From contig CAMLOC010000196.1 in NCBI GenBank assembly GCA_946481465.1, forward strand, positions 1 to 6,893: DNA of 6,893 nt, written 5' to 3'. Under the pieces are notes generated by a model. That model was not told the DNA's origin and ran no database searches. It saw only the letters and a program-made list of their open reading frames with translations. Source of the DNA: an uncultured Shinella sp. GTDB taxonomy: Bacteria > Pseudomonadota > Alphaproteobacteria > Rhizobiales > Rhizobiaceae. How positions within the stretch are numbered: position 1 is the first letter of the stretch; every line of letters begins with the position of its first letter. Shown here piece after piece: positions 5,713 to 6,893 of this stretch. The translations under genes were made by a program, and so were the position numbers.

Positions 5713-6630
5713 ATGGAAATCTGGGTTCTCATCACAGTCGCGGCGGCCTTCCTCCAGAACGTCCGTTCCGCCATGCAGAAACACCTGAAAGGCAGGATGG
5801 GGACGACGGGCGCGACCTTCGTGCGCTTCGGCTTCGGCATGCCCTTCGCGCTCCTCTACATGGGCATCCTTGCCCTCGTCCTGGCAAGGCCGCTGCCGGT
5901 GCCGGGCGGGGCCTTCTTCCTCTGGGCCGTCGTCGGGGGCATCTGCCAGATCGCCGCGACCTTCCTGCTGGTCCACCTCTTCTCCTTCCGCAATTTCGCG
6001 GTCGGCACGGCCTATTCGCGCACCGAGCCGGCGCAGGCGGCCATCTTCGCGCTGGTCTTCCTCGGCGAGCGCGCCTCGGCCGGCACGCTGGTTGCGATCG
6101 CCATTTCCGTCGCCGGTGTGATGATTATCTCGGTGGCCCGCAGCGTGGTCTCGCTGCGCACGCTCGCGACGTCCGTCTTCACGCGCACGGCGGCGATCGG
6201 GCTGTTGTCGGGCACCTTCTTCGGCGTTTCCGCCGTCGCCTATCGTTCCGCCTCGCTGGCGCTCGCGCCGACGCTGCCGGCGCCGGACTACATGATGCAG
6301 GCGAGCTATACGCTGGTCTTCGTGATCGTGCTGCAGACCCTCTTGATGCTCGGCTGGATCCTGCTTCGCGAGCGGGACGAACTGCCGCGCATCGCGGCCG
6401 CATGGCGCCCGGCGCTCCTCGTCGGCTTCGTCGGCGCCACGGCCTCCTTCGGTTGGTTCATGGCGATGACGCTGCAGCAGGCCGCCGTCGTCAAGGCGCT
6501 GGCGCAGGTGGAGATGCTGTTCACCTTCGCCTCTACCGTCTTCATCTTCAAGGAGCGCATCAACCGGCTGGAAATCGCCGGCTGCGCGCTCATCGTCGTC
6601 GGCGTGCTGGCGCTGCTCGCCTACGGCTGA
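5713..6630 (+). CDS. EamA-family (DMT superfamily) transporter
   Basis: This is a predicted inner-membrane carrier of the drug/metabolite transporter superfamily. Its 305 residues are the normal size for a ten-helix protein built from two five-helix EamA repeats. Hydrophobic segments appear at about 3-15, 34-57, 68-90, 98-117, 123-142, 158-178, 196-218, 233-253, 258-279 and 285-303. The repeat is visible in the matched ends FLGERASAGTLVAIAIS (116-132) and FKERINRLEIAG (279-290), each with a Glu-Arg pair before the last helix of its half. EPAQAA (105-110) and AQVEML (264-269) are matching helix segments. The start has AGG a few bases upstream (GGCAGGATATG). DMT carriers move amino acids, metabolites or drugs, and the substrate cannot be told here. 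It converges on argB, with 18 bp between the stop codons. Confidence 0.92.
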   Translation: MEIWVLITVAAAFLQNVRSAMQKHLKGRMGTTGATFVRFGFGMPFALLYMGILALVLARPLPVPGGAFFLWAVVGGICQIAATFLLVHLFSFRNFAVGTAYSRTEPAQAAIFALVFLGERASAGTLVAIAISVAGVMIISVARSVVSLRTLATSVFTRTAAIGLLSGTFFGVSAVAYRSASLALAPTLPAPDYMMQASYTLVFVIVLQTLLMLGWILLRERDELPRIAAAWRPALLVGFVGATASFGWFMAMTLQQAAVVKALAQVEMLFTFASTVFIFKERINRLEIAGCALIVVGVLALLAYG

Positions 6631-6648
6631 AGCAGCGCCGGAGCCCGG

Positions 6649-6893
6649 TCAGGGCACGAGCAGCGTGCCGGCGCCGTGGTCGGTGAAGATTTCGAGCAGC
6701 ACCGAATGGGCGGTCTTGCCGTTGAGGATGACGACGCCCTGCACGCCGGCCTTGATGGCGTCGATGCAGGTCTCCACCTTCGGGATCATGCCGCCGGAGA
6801 TCGTGCCGTCCTTGATGAGGGCGCGGGCCTCGGCGACCGAGAGTTCCTTGATGAGCTGGCCGTTCCTGTCGAGCACGCCCGGCACGTCGGTGA
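6649..6893 (-). CDS. argB: Acetylglutamate kinase ArgB (C-terminal part only)
   Basis: This is the last 81 codons of a minus-strand gene whose start lies beyond the right edge. ArgB phosphorylates N-acetyl-L-glutamate with ATP, the second step of arginine synthesis, and is often the feedback-controlled step. The visible piece reads in from the edge as [11 protein letters not shown] and continues [13 protein letters not shown], then [31 protein letters not shown] and a terminal GTLLVP. GGMIPKV, containing an invariant Lys, and the [11 protein letters not shown] segment are strong ArgB marks of the amino acid kinase fold. A GTG at 6885-6883 is an internal Val codon in TDVPG, not a start. The stop lies 18 bp from the convergent transporter stop. 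Confidence 0.96.
   Translation of the reverse strand, partial: TDVPGVLDRNGQLIKELSVAEARALIKDGTISGGMIPKVETCIDAIKAGVQGVVILNGKTAHSVLLEIFTDHGAGTLLVP
6653..6669. other. Hairpin at the 3' end of argB, near the convergent stops
   Basis: GGCACG (6653-6658) and CGTGCC (6664-6669) form a 6-bp stem with an AGCAG loop inside the last argB codons, 23 bp after the transporter stop. A competing longer-range pairing joins GCGCCGG (6635-6641) with CCGGCGC (6668-6674). With only 18 bp between the convergent stops, this could help end the transporter transcript. No T-run follows, so it is not a standard terminator. Confidence 0.25.

Noticed and set aside
1..6893. Search for a CRISPR array, tRNA/rRNA, insertion sequence, phage, toxin-antitoxin or defence cluster
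   Set aside because: No regularly spaced repeats, transposase-like proteins, terminal inverted repeats with target duplications or RNA-gene signatures were seen; gene content is housekeeping with even composition.

Overview
The window reads as an ordinary chromosomal segment of an alphaproteobacterium, most likely of the Rhizobiaceae (Sinorhizobium, Rhizobium, Agrobacterium or Shinella-like). The basis is the very GC-rich coding sequence, the typical rhizobial form of DapD, DapE and ArgB, and an intergenic palindrome containing GCTCTAGAGC of a kind common between rhizobial genes. The assignment is made by reading, not by a search.

Left part (1-2680, minus strand): a lysine/diaminopimelate block in the order dapD, a DUF805 membrane protein, dapE, and the first 53 codons of a membrane protein cut by the window edge. 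dapD and the DUF805 gene lie 3 bp apart, and dapE overlaps the next gene by 14 bp. dapE follows an 86-bp gap that holds a possible internal promoter. DapD succinylates tetrahydrodipicolinate, and DapE later removes the succinyl group to give LL-diaminopimelate for lysine and peptidoglycan.

Middle (2681-4912): a 187-bp divergent region with palindromic and repeated GCCGGAA motifs leads to a plus-strand LOG-family protein (the fold of cytokinin-activating phosphoribohydrolases). This gene converges on a minus-strand gene for an exported protein with eight EF-hand calcium-binding loops. The two stop codons are separated by a strong hairpin terminator. The EF-hand protein is clearly a head-to-tail duplication of a four-loop unit of about 150 residues.

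Right part (4913-6893): a minus-strand HAD pyrimidine 5'-nucleotidase, a divergently transcribed EamA/DMT-type ten-helix transporter, and the C-terminal 81 codons of argB (acetylglutamate kinase, arginine synthesis) running off the right edge on the minus strand.

No RNA gene, CRISPR array, insertion sequence, phage gene or toxin/defence system is visible. No stretch over 300 bases lacks a gene. I found no convincing undescribed system. The EF-hand duplication and the repeat-rich intergenic region are the most distinctive items.
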